Shown here in pieces: positions 38,449 through 48,644 of a stretch of 64,000 nucleotides of DNA. A program made the position numbers and the translations under genes. Position 1 is the first letter of the stretch. Each line of letters begins with the position of its first letter. The notes under the pieces are model-generated. The model saw only the letters and a list, made by a program, of their open reading frames with translations, did not search any database and had not been told where the DNA came from. This DNA is from Ralstonia sp. TCR112. GTDB lineage: Bacteria > Pseudomonadota > Gammaproteobacteria > Burkholderiales > Burkholderiaceae. The stretch covers positions 1-64,000 of the forward strand of contig NZ_VOSS01000030.1 of assembly GCF_007997035.1 (NCBI RefSeq), given 5' to 3'.

Positions 38449-40917
38449 CTACGCGAGTTTTACGAACAGTATGGAAACCTGGGCGCCGACGGTGTCGGTA
38501 CCCGATGTGCCCGATGTTGTGCTGGATTGGCGGTTGCGCAATTCGATGCGTGCCCCGTGCTCGTCCATGATTTTCTTCACCATGGCCAAGCCCAATCCTG
38601 TGCCCTTGGCTTTGGTCGTGACGTACGGCTCGAAGGCGCGGTTGAGGATGCGGGAAGAGAACCCGCCGCCGTTGTCCGCGATCGCAAGCCGCACGGCCTG
38701 CCGCCGCGCGCCCGAGGCGTCGTCGTATTCTACCGTGTCAGTTTGCAACATGACATGCGGAGCAGGTCGCCCGGCCGCTTCGTTCTCTGCCACGGCGTCC
38801 TGCGCATTCTGCAGCAGGTTGTGGATGACCTGGCGCAGCTGCGTCGGGTCGCCCTTGATGAGCGGCAGATTGGCGCCCAGCCTGGCCTCGATGACGGGGT
38901 GGTCGCTGCGGTCAGGGTGATCGATGCCGTACAGGTGGAGCACCTCGGCGGCCAGGGCGTTCAGGTCCAGCTCCTGCAGCATGGCGGGCGGCGTGCGGGC
39001 GTAGTCGCGGAAGTCGTCGACCATGCGCTTCATCGCCGCGACCTGGTTGACGATGGTGGTGGCGCCGCGCCGCAGCACGTCGGCGTCCGCCTCAGATAGC
39101 TTGGGCGAAAGCTTCATCTCCAGGCGCTCGGCCGAGAGCTGGATGGGCGTGAGCGGATTCTTGATCTCGTGCGCGAGGCGCCGCGCAACCTCGCCCCACG
39201 CCACGGAGCGCTGCGCCGAGATCACGTCGGAAATATCGTCGAACACCACCACGTAGCCGCGCTCGGTGCCATGCGCGCCCACCGACGGGCCGGGCAGACG
39301 CGTGCCGCGCACCAGCAGCGTGAGGGGCTCGTCTTCGTCTTCGAGCGGAATTTCGACCTGCTTCTGCCAGTGGGCCACCGCGCCGCCGGCGGCCGTGCTT
39401 GCGTCTTGTTCGGCGAAGGCCTGTTCGACCACCGGCGCGAAGGCCGCCACCGGCGTGATGCTGGTCAGGCACTGGCCGACCCACGCGCCGAAGGGCTGTT
39501 TGAAGATGCGCTCGGCACCCGGGTTGGCGGTCAGCAGAACGAAGCGATGGTCGAACACGAAGACGCCCGCGGTCAGGTTGGTCAGCACGCTCTCAAGATA
39601 GGCCTTCGATTGCTCGAGTGCCGCGCGATTCTGCTCCACGGCGCGGCGCGCGTCGGCCAACTGCCGCGTCATCTGGTTGAACTGCTGGGTGAGCACACCG
39701 AGTTCGTCGCGCGTATGCAGTTCGCGCTTGGGCGAGAGATCGCCCTCGGCCACTTCGCGCGTGCCCTGGAGCAGCATTAGCAGCGGCCGTGCCAGCTGGG
39801 CGCCGAGCAGCAGCGCGAGCATCACCGCAATGAACACCGCCAGGAACAGCGTGAGCGTGAGCGTGCCGATGTACATCTTGCGCAGGCCGGTGCGGCCGAG
39901 CGCTTTCTCCTGGTATTCCTGGTAGGCGCGCTGGACGGCGTCGGCGTTGCGGGCGAGCGCCTGCGGCACCGGCTGCACGAGCTGCAGGAAGCGCTCGTCG
40001 CGACCGGTTTCGCCGATCAGGCCGAAGCCACGCGAGGTGCTGCCATCTTCCGGCCGGCGGTCTGCGAGCAAACCGGTGCCGGCCCATTTGCGTGCGGGCG
40101 TGTTCAGTCCGAGGCCGGGCTCGTCGCGGGAAGATGTGCCCAGTGCCACCACCACATGCAGTTGGTACAGATCGTTGCGGCGGCCAGTGTTGCGTGCCGC
40201 TGGCGCCGAGGCGGCCAGCGCGGAGGCGCTGCCGGTATCGTTATCGCTGCCGCCTTCCAGGCTGGCATAGCCTCCCGGCGCACGGGCCTGTTCGAGCACG
40301 GCCTGGTCGGGGAGGTTGGGGACGAGCGTGTCGTAGCTATTTGACGCGGTGGCGATCACGCGGCCACTCGCCGTGAAGATGGTCGCCTCCTGCACGCCGA
40401 ACTGCTCGCGCAATCGATTGAGCGTGATGGCCGTGGCTGAGGCCGACCCATCGCCGACCTGCTCTGCGATCAGGCGGCCCTTGTTCTGCAGATCGGCCAG
40501 CGCCGTATCCATGGTCGAACGGCCAAGGTTCAGGCCGGCCTCCAGCGCCGACTCGACCTTCACATCGAACCACGATTCGATACTGCGCGACACGAACTGC
40601 AGCGACACCAGGTAGATCAGCACCCCCGGCAGCACGCCGACCACGCCGAAGAACACCGCGAGCTTGGTCATCAACCGCGTGCCGAACTTGCCGCGCCGCG
40701 CGCGCAGCGCCAGCGCCAGCATCAGCCCGCCGATGATCACCACCAGCAGCACCCCGATGACGAGGTTGATCTTGTAGAGCAGCGCGAAATACCGGTCGAA
40801 GAATTCGGTGTTGGCCGATGCGGCAGCCAGCAGCCCGACCAGCACGATGGCCAGAAAGACGATGGTGCCGGCCACCACCTGATAGAGCAGCCGCTTGTAG
40901 CTGCGATCGAAGATCAT
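38449..40917 (-). CDS. Membrane sensor histidine kinase, NtrY-like
   Basis: An 822-residue kinase. Three hydrophobic helices lie in the first 110 residues, then an extracytoplasmic sensor region (about 110-345), then another helix (about 355-380). A HAMP domain follows (LLQGTREVAEGDLSPKRE), a PAS domain with YLESVLTNLTAGVFVFD, and the HisKA box ARRLAHEIKNPLTPIQL with the phosphorylated His583. The ATPase domain has NLLQNAQDAV, IADNGGGFS and KGTGLGLAMVKKIMDEHG. The layout is that of NtrY, which senses redox or nitrogen signals in other proteobacteria; the signal here is unknown. Its start overlaps the stop of the DUF4390 gene by ATGA. Confidence 0.92.
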   Translation of the reverse strand: MIFDRSYKRLLYQVVAGTIVFLAIVLVGLLAAASANTEFFDRYFALLYKINLVIGVLLVVIIGGLMLALALRARRGKFGTRLMTKLAVFFGVVGVLPGVLIYLVSLQFVSRSIESWFDVKVESALEAGLNLGRSTMDTALADLQNKGRLIAEQVGDGSASATAITLNRLREQFGVQEATIFTASGRVIATASNSYDTLVPNLPDQAVLEQARAPGGYASLEGGSDNDTGSASALAASAPAARNTGRRNDLYQLHVVVALGTSSRDEPGLGLNTPARKWAGTGLLADRRPEDGSTSRGFGLIGETGRDERFLQLVQPVPQALARNADAVQRAYQEYQEKALGRTGLRKMYIGTLTLTLFLAVFIAVMLALLLGAQLARPLLMLLQGTREVAEGDLSPKRELHTRDELGVLTQQFNQMTRQLADARRAVEQNRAALEQSKAYLESVLTNLTAGVFVFDHRFVLLTANPGAERIFKQPFGAWVGQCLTSITPVAAFAPVVEQAFAEQDASTAAGGAVAHWQKQVEIPLEDEDEPLTLLVRGTRLPGPSVGAHGTERGYVVVFDDISDVISAQRSVAWGEVARRLAHEIKNPLTPIQLSAERLEMKLSPKLSEADADVLRRGATTIVNQVAAMKRMVDDFRDYARTPPAMLQELDLNALAAEVLHLYGIDHPDRSDHPVIEARLGANLPLIKGDPTQLRQVIHNLLQNAQDAVAENEAAGRPAPHVMLQTDTVEYDDASGARRQAVRLAIADNGGGFSSRILNRAFEPYVTTKAKGTGLGLAMVKKIMDEHGARIELRNRQSSTTSGTSGTDTVGAQVSILFVKLA

Positions 40918-41684
40918 TTGGCGGGCGCCAGCAACGTGCCTGCGCTCGACGGGCCGGCGCTCATGCCCCAGCCTGGATTGGGCGTCAGGCCGGCCGAGCC
41001 CGAAGCGGGCGGGGTCGATGCCGGTGCGCTGGCCGGCGGCGCAGCGGGCGCGGGTGCTGGAGCCGGCGGGGGCTCGTTCGGCACCAGGAGGCTGAAGCGT
41101 TTCCACTCCGAGCTGAGATTCCAGTCGCGCGTGTTGACGGCATTGATCTGGAACGGCTTGGGCAGTTGCGTCACGTCCAGGCGCATGCGCACTTCGGCCT
41201 GGACGGTTTCGCCGGCCTTGACTGCGCGCTGCTCGAACACACGCCAGCCCCGTACGTGCTGCATGAAATCGACGGCGTCTTTCAGCCGCGAGAATGGCAC
41301 CTGCAGGCCGCCGGTCGATACCCGGTATTGGCGTGTGAGCGGGTGATACGACAGCCGTACCACGCGCGTGGCGCTGATGGCGTGGTCGTCAAACCAATAC
41401 CAGCGCGGGCGGATCAGCTCGAATTCGACGAGGAAGTAGAGCGCGATGCCCTTGTTCACTGCGTCTTCGAGGTTGCTGGGCAGGTCGAAATCGAAATCGG
41501 CGGAGAGGTTCCAGCCGCCGTCGGCGTATTCGAGCTGGGCCCGGTTGATTTCGATGGACTGTGCGGGCGCCGCGACCGGCCACCAAAGCAGCATGCCCAA
41601 TGCGACCAGCGCGACCAGCCGTTGCAGAATCTGCCGGAACCGGGTTTGCAGCAGCCGGATCGATGGGCGAAGGATGACAGTCAC
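40914..41684 (-). CDS. DUF4390 domain protein
   Basis: About 256 residues. A signal peptide or anchor (LVALVALGMLLWWPVAAPAQS) is followed by the DUF4390 core (INRAQLEYADGGWNLSADFDFDLPSNLEDAVNKGIALYFLVEFEL, then RVVRLSYHPLTRQYRVSTGGLQ), and a Pro/Ala-rich tail of about 50 residues. The domain is common next to rsmB and NtrY-like kinases in betaproteobacteria; its task is unknown, but location and operon suggest an extracytoplasmic partner of the kinase. Start is uncertain: a GTG at 41684, 13 nt after the rsmB stop, fits best; the open frame extends to 41924 inside rsmB. Confidence 0.82.
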   Translation of the reverse strand: MTVILRPSIRLLQTRFRQILQRLVALVALGMLLWWPVAAPAQSIEINRAQLEYADGGWNLSADFDFDLPSNLEDAVNKGIALYFLVEFELIRPRWYWFDDHAISATRVVRLSYHPLTRQYRVSTGGLQVPFSRLKDAVDFMQHVRGWRVFEQRAVKAGETVQAEVRMRLDVTQLPKPFQINAVNTRDWNLSSEWKRFSLLVPNEPPPAPAPAPAAPPASAPASTPPASGSAGLTPNPGWGMSAGPSSAGTLLAPAK

Positions 41685-41697
41685 AACGGTCGGTGCA

Positions 41698-43029
41698 TCA
41701 AGGCCGTTTCTGGAAAACCGCGTAAAAGAAGCCGTCGTGATCGAGCGGCAAGGGCGACGCGCCGGCGGCGAATCCGCTGGTCTGCGCCGCGTCGGGCGAG
41801 ACCGGCAGCAACTGGCCGGGCGCGTGCAATCGTATCGCATCTTCCAGATGGCGTTCAAACCATCGGGCCTGGTCCTCGCCTTCCGTCGGGAAAATCGAAC
41901 ACGTGACATAAACCAACTTGCCACCCGGCTTCAGGCATGCCCAGAGGGCGCGCACGATGTCGCGCTGTAGCCCGGCCAGCGCCTTGAGGTCGGCGGGGCG
42001 GCGCAGCCAGCGGATGTCCGGATGGCGCCGCACGATGCCCGCGGCCGAGCACGGCACATCGGCCAGGATGCGGTCGAACGGTCGGCCGTCCCACCAGGTG
42101 TCGGGTTTTGCCGCGTCGCCGACGCAGAGCGTAGCGGTCTGGCCCAGGCGTGCGAGGTTTTCGGTGATGCGCACGGCGCGCGCGGCATCCGACTCGAGCG
42201 CCGTGACGTCCAGGCCGTCGGCCAGCTCCAGCAGATGGCCGGTCTTGCCGCCCGGCGCGGCGCAGGCATCGAGCACGCGCTGGCCGGGGGCCACGTCGAG
42301 CAACGTTGCAGCCAGTTGCGCCCCGGCGTCCTGCACGGAGACATCGCCGTCGGCAAAACCCGGCAGTTCGGCAACGGGCACGGCGCGCGCAAGGCGTACG
42401 GCCTGCTCGCCGATCCGCTCGGCGTCGATGCCGGCTTCGGCCAGGCGCGCGAGATACGCGTCGACGGCAATGCGGTGCGGGTTCACGCGCAGCATCATCG
42501 GCGGGCGGCGGTTGCCGGCGGCCAGGATGGACTGCCATGCCTCGGGATACGCGCTGCGTACGGCGTCGATCCACCACATCGGATAGTTGGTGGCGGCCGG
42601 TAGGTCCGCCTGCATGTTGGCGACCAGCGCCTGTTGCTCGCGCAGGAAGCGGCGCAGCACGCCGTTGATCATGCCCTTGCCGTGCGAAAGCTTCGGGTCG
42701 GCCGAGGCGGCCGTGACGGTCTGGTCGACGACGGTGAACGGCGCGTACGGCAGCGGTTCGTCCAGCAATTGTGCAAGCGCCACGCGCAGCAGATTGGCGG
42801 CGCCTTCGGCGGGCGGGCGCGGGATCAGCGTGCGGATCAGCCAGTCGGTGCTGCCCAGCCAGCGCGTGGCGCGGTAGGCGAGATCCTGCACGGCGCCGCG
42901 CACCGGTGCGGCTTGGCCCTGGCAGACGGCATCGATGGCCTGCGGCAATGCCGTGCCCTGCCGCAGCTTGCCCAGGGCGGCGGCGGCAAGCGACAAGGCG
43001 TGGGCGAGGGAATCGGGCGGCAGGCGCAT
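41698..43029 (-). CDS. rsmB: 16S rRNA (cytosine-967-C5)-methyltransferase RsmB
   Basis: SAM-dependent rRNA methyltransferase (Sun/Fmu), 442 residues. The N-terminal NusB-like domain spans about 1-140 (RGAVQDLAYRATRW). The catalytic Rossmann domain has VLDACAAPGGKTGHLLELA (SAM loop), LADVPCSAAGIVRRHPDIRW with the resolving Cys, and LVYVTCSIFPTEGEDQ with the nucleophilic Cys. Start taken at the ATG at 43029 (MRLPPDSL); an earlier ATG at 43062 overlaps the upstream hairpin. Order htpX-rsmB-DUF4390-kinase-regulator is tight on the minus strand. Confidence 0.95.
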   Translation of the reverse strand: MRLPPDSLAHALSLAAAALGKLRQGTALPQAIDAVCQGQAAPVRGAVQDLAYRATRWLGSTDWLIRTLIPRPPAEGAANLLRVALAQLLDEPLPYAPFTVVDQTVTAASADPKLSHGKGMINGVLRRFLREQQALVANMQADLPAATNYPMWWIDAVRSAYPEAWQSILAAGNRRPPMMLRVNPHRIAVDAYLARLAEAGIDAERIGEQAVRLARAVPVAELPGFADGDVSVQDAGAQLAATLLDVAPGQRVLDACAAPGGKTGHLLELADGLDVTALESDAARAVRITENLARLGQTATLCVGDAAKPDTWWDGRPFDRILADVPCSAAGIVRRHPDIRWLRRPADLKALAGLQRDIVRALWACLKPGGKLVYVTCSIFPTEGEDQARWFERHLEDAIRLHAPGQLLPVSPDAAQTSGFAAGASPLPLDHDGFFYAVFQKRP

Positions 43030-43061
43030 CGGGCAACAGGAAATCAGGCGGACAAAATGCA

Positions 43062-43087
43062 ACGAGCCCGCGATGGGCGGGCTCGTG
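43062..43087 (-). terminator. Hairpin between htpX and rsmB, possible terminator
   Basis: 9-bp stem CGAGCCCGC / GCGGGCTCG with a short loop, followed on the minus strand by TTGCATTTT. The T-run is interrupted, so termination of htpX transcripts is probably partial. Confidence 0.55.
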
Positions 43088-43132
43088 CGGACTGCGGAAG
43101 TATAAAGGAAGCGCCCGGCCGGGCTGCCGCTT

Positions 43133-43993
43133 TTACGCCGGATATTGCCCCGTCTGCGCCATCTGCATCAGGCGCGCGATGCGCTCTTCCGTGGCCGGGT
43201 GCGTGCTGAACAGGTTGGCCAGGCCGCCGCCATGCAGCGGGTTCATGATCATCATTTGCGCGGTGGCCGGGTGGGCTTCAGCCGCGGCAAACGGAATGCC
43301 GGCCGCATAGCGATGGATCTTGTCCAGCGCCGAAGCCAGCGCCTGCGGGTCGCCGCTGATGGTCGCGCCGCCGCGGTCGGCTTCGAACTCGCGTGCGCGG
43401 GAAATCGCCATCTGGATGAGCGACGCCGCCAGCGGCGCGAGGATCGCCACCGCAATCCCGGCGATCGGATTCGCGGGGCGGCCTTCGCTGTCGCGGCCGC
43501 CGAAGAACACGGCAAAGTTCGCCAGCGCCGAGATCGCACCGGCCATGGTGGCCGAGATGGTCGAGATGAGGATGTCGCGGTGCTGCACGTGGGCCAGTTC
43601 GTGCGCCATCACGCCGCGCAGTTCGCGCTCCGACAGGATGTTGAGGATGCCGGTGGTTGCGGCCACGGCGGCGTGCTCGGGGTTACGGCCGGTGGCGAAG
43701 GCATTCGGCTGGGCTTCGTCGATGAGGTAGACGCGCGGCATCGGCAGGCCGGCGCGGCCGGCAAGCTCCTGCACCATCCGATAGAACTGCGGCGCGCTGG
43801 TCTCGTTGACTTCCTGCGCGTTGTACATGCGCAGGACCATCTTGTCAGAGAACCAGTACGAGAAGAAATTCATGCCCAGCGCGAACAGCAGCGCCAGCAT
43901 CATCCCGCTGCGTCCGCCGATCATGCCGCCGATGACGATGAACAGCGCGGTGATCGCTGCCATCAACATGAAGGTCTTGATCCAGTTGAACAT
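43133..43993 (-). CDS. htpX: Zinc metalloprotease HtpX
   Basis: Inner-membrane M48 peptidase, 286 residues, which degrades damaged membrane proteins alongside FtsH. Two N-terminal membrane helices (about 5-24 and 30-50), the zinc motif [10 protein letters not shown] (His131, Glu132, His135) and the third ligand in REFEADRGG, with two more hydrophobic segments between (about 145-165 and 180-202). Typical length. Start at the ATG at 43993, AGGAG 11 nt upstream; the track-like extension to 44062 has no support. Runs ahead of rsmB on the minus strand with a partial terminator between. Confidence 0.95.
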   Translation of the reverse strand: MFNWIKTFMLMAAITALFIVIGGMIGGRSGMMLALLFALGMNFFSYWFSDKMVLRMYNAQEVNETSAPQFYRMVQELAGRAGLPMPRVYLIDEAQPNAFATGRNPEHAAVAATTGILNILSERELRGVMAHELAHVQHRDILISTISATMAGAISALANFAVFFGGRDSEGRPANPIAGIAVAILAPLAASLIQMAISRAREFEADRGGATISGDPQALASALDKIHRYAAGIPFAAAEAHPATAQMMIMNPLHGGGLANLFSTHPATEERIARLMQMAQTGQYPA

Positions 43994-44113
43994 GGGGGTG
44001 TGGCTCCTGTGGGTGTTGGGTTTTGCGAGTTCGTTAGATCGCGATAATCGCTGAAAATTCAAGGGTTTGCGCGGCAGTTGCGCGATATTTCGCCGCAGAT
44101 GACGCTTGACGCA

Positions 44114-44770
44114 TCAACGGGTGGTGAACGCCAGCCGAGCGCCCAGCCCGATGAACGCCGTGCCGACCACGCGATCGAGCCAGCGCTTGATGCCAGGTTT
44201 GCCCGCCACGCTGCGAGTGACGCTGGCGGCCACCCACGCCACGAGGCTATTCCAGATCGTCGACATGACGATGAACACCGCGCCCAGCGCCAGGAATGCC
44301 AGCGCCTTGTGGGCGGCGTGCGGATCGACGAATTGCGGGAAGAACGACAGGAAGAACAGCACCACCTTGGGGTTCAGCACATTGGTGAGAAAGCCCTGCA
44401 TGAACAGCGACTTGAGCGGACGCGGGCGCTTGGCGGCGGGCGTTTCCGTTTTTTCGGCCGGGGCGTCCTCGCGTTCGGGCGGCGCCAGCAGCATGCGGCC
44501 GCCCAGGTAGATCAGGTACGCCGCGCCCACCACCTTGATGACTGTGAACGCGACGGTGGATGCTGCCAGTAGCGCCGTCAGGCCGAAGGCGACCGCCAGC
44601 ACGTGCACGCAGCAGCCCGCCGATACCCCCAGCGACGACAGCAGCCCCGCCGCGCGTCCTTGCGAAACGCTGCGCCCGACGATATAGGCCGTGTCGGGCC
44701 CTGGCGTCACATTCAGCAGAAACACAGCCAGCATGAAGAGCGGCAGATTGACGATGCCCAGCGCGGTCAT
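44114..44770 (-). CDS. LysE-family amino-acid exporter
   Basis: A 218-residue membrane protein of the LysE/RhtB translocator family, six helices. The family signature is seen near the N-terminus: FLLNVTPGPDTAYIVGRSVSQGRAAGLLSSLGVSAG. VVGAAYLIYLGGRMLL follows, and NVLNPKVVLFFLSFFPQF lies in the centre. A hydrophilic loop (about 95-120, Glu/Lys-rich) is a little longer than usual. It exports amino acids or related metabolites; the substrate is not inferable. It lies between fmt and htpX on the minus strand, 31 nt after fmt. Confidence 0.9.
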   Translation of the reverse strand: MTALGIVNLPLFMLAVFLLNVTPGPDTAYIVGRSVSQGRAAGLLSSLGVSAGCCVHVLAVAFGLTALLAASTVAFTVIKVVGAAYLIYLGGRMLLAPPEREDAPAEKTETPAAKRPRPLKSLFMQGFLTNVLNPKVVLFFLSFFPQFVDPHAAHKALAFLALGAVFIVMSTIWNSLVAWVAASVTRSVAGKPGIKRWLDRVVGTAFIGLGARLAFTTR

Positions 44771-44801
44771 GGCGAAATCCTCTTCTATATAGATGGCGTG
44801 G

Positions 44802-45785
44802 TCAGCTGCGCGATGCGAAGCGCTGGCCGGGCTGGATCGCCAGGCCTTGCAGGAATTCGCGCGCCGGCAGGCGTTTGCCGCCCGGCTTCTGCAACTGCGT
44901 CACGCGCAGCGCGCCGGCGCCGCACGCGATGGTGACGCCCTCCGCGTTGGCGGCGAGTACCGTGCCGGGTTCTGCGTCAGCCGGGCGATCGGCCAGCGCC
45001 TCAGCCTGCCAGAACTTGATCGCCACGCCATCCAGCGCAGCCGATGCACCGGGAAACGGATTGAACGCATGCACCTGCCGCAGCAACGCGGCGGCGTGGC
45101 GCGACCAGTCGAGCGCGGCTTCGTCCTTGGCGATCTTCTCGGCATACGTGATGCCTTCGGCGGGCTGCGGCGTGGCGTCGAGCTTGCCGTCTTGCGCCAG
45201 CTTGGTGAGCGCCTCCACGACCATGCGTCCGCCGAGCGCGGCCAGCGTGTCGTGCAGCGTGCCGGTCGTGTCGGTCAGGCCGATGGGCACGCGCTCCATG
45301 GCGATCATGTCGCCGGTATCCAGGCCTGCATCCATCTGCATGAGCGTGATGCCCGATTCGGCATCGCCCGCTTCGATTGCACGGTGGATGGGCGCGGCGC
45401 CACGCCAGCGCGGCAGCAGCGACGCGTGGATGTTGATGCAGCCAAAGCGCGGCAGATCGAGCACTTCCTGCGGCAGGATCAGGCCATAGGCCGCGACGAC
45501 CATCACGTCGGGGCGTTGGGCGGCCAAGGCGTCGATGGCTTCCGCGGCTTCCTGCGGATACTTGCCCGTGCGGCGCAGCGACGGCGGCTGGAGGATCGGC
45601 GCGAACCCATGTGTGACGGCGTATTGCTTGACGGGGCTTGCCTGCAATTGCATGCCGCGGCCTGCGGGGCGATCGGGCTGGCTCAGCACGGCAACGACGG
45701 GAAAGCCGGCCTGGTGGATCGCCGCCAGGGCAATCTGCGCAAATTCAGGCGTGCCGGCAAACGCTACGCGAAGGGTGGACGTCAT
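44802..45785 (-). CDS. fmt: Methionyl-tRNA formyltransferase
   Basis: Formylates initiator Met-tRNA using 10-formyl-THF; 327 residues. N-terminal catalytic domain with [30 protein letters not shown], the catalytic region [21 protein letters not shown] and [17 protein letters not shown]-terminal OB-fold tRNA-binding domain with FNPFPGA. Start at the ATG at 45785, where the family sequence begins; the same frame runs open far upstream through the glycosyltransferase gene without meaning. Normally def sits directly before fmt; here a glycosyltransferase gene lies between them. Confidence 0.96.
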   Translation of the reverse strand: MTSTLRVAFAGTPEFAQIALAAIHQAGFPVVAVLSQPDRPAGRGMQLQASPVKQYAVTHGFAPILQPPSLRRTGKYPQEAAEAIDALAAQRPDVMVVAAYGLILPQEVLDLPRFGCINIHASLLPRWRGAAPIHRAIEAGDAESGITLMQMDAGLDTGDMIAMERVPIGLTDTTGTLHDTLAALGGRMVVEALTKLAQDGKLDATPQPAEGITYAEKIAKDEAALDWSRHAAALLRQVHAFNPFPGASAALDGVAIKFWQAEALADRPADAEPGTVLAANAEGVTIACGAGALRVTQLQKPGGKRLPAREFLQGLAIQPGQRFASRS

Positions 45786-45841
45786 GGATGGAAAACCGAA
45801 ATCGAGGGGAAGCGCGCTACACGACAGCGTAGCGCATTGGC

Positions 45842-47866
45842 TTAGCGACGGCCGCGATGCGGCGTGTCGGTGAGCGGCACGATGGGCTCCGGCGACGGCA
45901 GTGCCTCGGGCACGCCATTGCCGCGCCGCTGGAACAGCGAGAAGGTTTCGTTGGTGTCGCCCGGACGGCTGCCGCGCCACACCATTTCCCAGTTGTTGCC
46001 GTGCGGGCGTCGCCGGGCGTGTTCCGGGCGTTTTTCGAGCACGAGTATCAGGTCGCAGGTGCGGGCGGTCGGGTTCGGGCGGTGATCGTCGCCGGCACCG
46101 CTGTGGCCGAGCAGCCATTTGACGGGGCGTACGCCGGTTTCGTAGTGCATCAGTGCGCGCTCGCTTTCGCCCATGCCGCGCGTGGCGACGCAGATCTGCG
46201 CGGATTCGAGCACGGGCTTGATGGCCTGGAACAGCGGCCGGTAGCTGCGGGCGTCGTCCACCCAGGGCATCAAAAGCGTGCCCAGCAGACCCCACACCAT
46301 CCCCAGACCGGCCGCCCATGCGACCACACCGGAACGCGCCGGCCGCAGCCAGACGCAGGCGGCCCATAGCGCCGTGATGGCAGCCGCCGCCAAGACGGCG
46401 AACGGGTGGACCAGCATGTCGTACGGCAATGGCAGCACGCGGCCCAGCATCTTGGCCAGCCAGCCCGGCAGCAACTGCCCGCCGCTCGTCACGAGCGCGC
46501 CCCACACGGCCCACACCACCAGACCCACCACGCCAAACAACGCCACCGCCGCGCCCCATGCGCGCGCGCGCCACGCTGGCGCGATCAGCAGCAGCATCGG
46601 CGCGCCGAGCAGGGCCAGCGCCGGTTGCAGCGGCATCAGGTAGACATCGCGCAGCACCGCCGAGCGCAGCACCACGGCAATCGTCGCCAACACGAACAGC
46701 GCAACGACCAGGTGCCCTTGATACGGCAACAGCCACGCCGTGCGCGCGCCATGCCCGCGCTGCCGCACGAGCTTGTACAGCGACACGCCGAGCACGGCCA
46801 CCGCCGGCCACACAGCCGGCGTGCCGGTCAGGAAGATCGAGCGGATGGTCGTTGTCAGCGCACCTTTCTCGCCGCCCAGATGCGAGAAGCCGAAGAAGCG
46901 GCCGAGGTTATTGACCCAGAACCATTCGATGAACAGATCCGGCGATTCGTGCCAGAAGATGGCCGGCCAGATCGCCAGCCATGGCAGTGCCACTAGCAGC
47001 GAGAGGCCATAGAAGCGCCATGCCTGCCGGTTGCGGAAATCTGGCAGCAGCGCAATCGCTGCCAACAGGGTGATCGCGAACAGCCCCGGTACGAGCACGC
47101 CCTTGCCGAGGAACGCCACGCCGATGCCTGTACCGAACCACAGTGCGGGTCGCAGGACGTCGACGCCCTTGGCGCCGCCGGTTTCGCTCTCCTTGACGAA
47201 GCGCACGAGGCCGTACAGCGCTAGCGCCGTGCCGGCCAGTTGCGGGACATCGGCAATGAACTTGTGGACGTGCTCGACCAGTCCCACGCAGCCGGCAAAC
47301 AGCAGCAGCGCGCCCAGCGCATAGTCGCGCAGTGCCGCGCCGCCGGCGTCGAGGCCGGCTTCACGGCGTGCGGCCAACGTCAGCCCGGGGCGCCCCCGGG
47401 CCAAGTCTGCGCCCACACGCAAGCGCCAGTCGCGCGCTTCGCTGCGCAGCAGGCGCGCCGTGCGCCAGACGGCCCAGCACGTCAGCGCCATCCAGAACAG
47501 CACCGCCACGCGTACGGCTTCGTGCGGCGGCATGTCGGGCAGCGCGAGCGCGGCGAGTGCGCCCGTCCAGTACATCAGCGGGGGTTTTTCGACGAACGGC
47601 TCGAAGGCGACGTTGGGAACGACCCAGTCGCCGCGCTCGATGATGTTGATGACGATGCCGAAGGAATACGGCTCGTCCGCCTTCCATGGCGCGCGCCAGA
47701 ACGTGCCCGCCACAAAATACGCGCACAGCATCAGCACGACGACGGCACGCCAGTGCCGCACCAGCAGCGCCGACAGGCGGCGTGGGCTTACGTTAGCGCC
47801 TGCGTCGGCGGGAGCGATCGGCATCAGCGGGATGGAGCGGGTGCGCGCGTCGGCGTCGCCAGGCAT
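45842..47866 (-). CDS. ArnT-like GT39-type membrane glycosyltransferase
   Basis: A 674-residue polytopic membrane protein with about twelve hydrophobic helices. The N-terminal periplasmic loop after helix 1 has the family signature [44 protein letters not shown], with the Asp-Glu pair and the KPPL motif typical of polyprenyl-phosphate-dependent transferases such as ArnT and PMT. Downstream [13 protein letters not shown] and [13 protein letters not shown] fit as well. It would add a sugar from an undecaprenyl-phosphate donor to lipid A, a glycan or a protein. It sits 10 nt after def and before fmt, breaking that conserved pair. Acceptor unknown. Confidence 0.88.
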   Translation of the reverse strand: MPGDADARTRSIPLMPIAPADAGANVSPRRLSALLVRHWRAVVVLMLCAYFVAGTFWRAPWKADEPYSFGIVINIIERGDWVVPNVAFEPFVEKPPLMYWTGALAALALPDMPPHEAVRVAVLFWMALTCWAVWRTARLLRSEARDWRLRVGADLARGRPGLTLAARREAGLDAGGAALRDYALGALLLFAGCVGLVEHVHKFIADVPQLAGTALALYGLVRFVKESETGGAKGVDVLRPALWFGTGIGVAFLGKGVLVPGLFAITLLAAIALLPDFRNRQAWRFYGLSLLVALPWLAIWPAIFWHESPDLFIEWFWVNNLGRFFGFSHLGGEKGALTTTIRSIFLTGTPAVWPAVAVLGVSLYKLVRQRGHGARTAWLLPYQGHLVVALFVLATIAVVLRSAVLRDVYLMPLQPALALLGAPMLLLIAPAWRARAWGAAVALFGVVGLVVWAVWGALVTSGGQLLPGWLAKMLGRVLPLPYDMLVHPFAVLAAAAITALWAACVWLRPARSGVVAWAAGLGMVWGLLGTLLMPWVDDARSYRPLFQAIKPVLESAQICVATRGMGESERALMHYETGVRPVKWLLGHSGAGDDHRPNPTARTCDLILVLEKRPEHARRRPHGNNWEMVWRGSRPGDTNETFSLFQRRGNGVPEALPSPEPIVPLTDTPHRGRR

Positions 47867-47876
47867 GGGAACACGT

Positions 47877-48392
47877 TCAACGCTGGGGCACGGCGTCGCG
47901 TTGATGCTTCTTGAGCTTGGAGCGGATGCGCGTCTGCTTGAGCGGCGAGAGGTATTCGACGAAGACCTTGCCCATCAGGTGATCCATCTCATGCTGGATG
48001 CACACGGCCAGCAGATCGTCGGCCTCCAGCTCGAAGGTTTCGCCCTTCTCGTTCAGTGCGCGCACGCGCACGCGGGCCGGGCGGTCGACCTTGTCATAGA
48101 TATCAGGCACCGACAGGCAGCCTTCGTCCCAGACCTTGTGCTCATCACTGGCCCAGATGATTTCCGGGTTGATGAACACGCGCAGCTCGTCGCGCGATTC
48201 CGACACGTCGATGGTGATCACGCGCTCGTGCACGTCGACCTGCGTGGCGGCCAGGCCGACGCCCGGCGCCTCGTACATGGTCTCGGCCATGTCGGCCACC
48301 AGTTTGCGGATGCGGTCATCCACCACGGCGACCGGTTTGGCGACCTTGTGCAGCCGCGGATCAGGGTATTGCAGGATATTCAGTAGGGCCAT
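47877..48392 (-). CDS. def: Peptide deformylase
   Basis: Removes the formyl group from nascent protein N-termini; 171 residues. All three motifs are present: GVGLAATQ (44-51), EGCLS with metal ligand Cys92, and QHEMDH with His134, Glu135, His138. The ATG at 48392 starts the family sequence [14 protein letters not shown]; an ATG five codons earlier is less likely. First gene of a minus-strand run through fmt, divergent from the LysM protein gene. Confidence 0.96.
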   Translation of the reverse strand: MALLNILQYPDPRLHKVAKPVAVVDDRIRKLVADMAETMYEAPGVGLAATQVDVHERVITIDVSESRDELRVFINPEIIWASDEHKVWDEGCLSVPDIYDKVDRPARVRVRALNEKGETFELEADDLLAVCIQHEMDHLMGKVFVEYLSPLKQTRIRSKLKKHQRDAVPQR

Positions 48393-48644
48393 GATGCTTG
48401 GCAACAACGGTTGCAGAAGGCCACGCTAACGAGGGGTTGCCTTCAATTGCGATCGCTTGGAATGTCATGCAGAATCGGGGGCGCTATCCGCCACATGGCT
48501 TAGGAAAAAGCCTGACGAATGTTGGATGCCATACCCCTCTTGCTGCAGCGCAGAACTGCGTACAGCTGCGGCGGTGAGGCGTCGAACAGGCCCGCGGACC
48601 ACTCGCCGATTCTTCATAGAATAATGCGCCATCGTAACACACCG

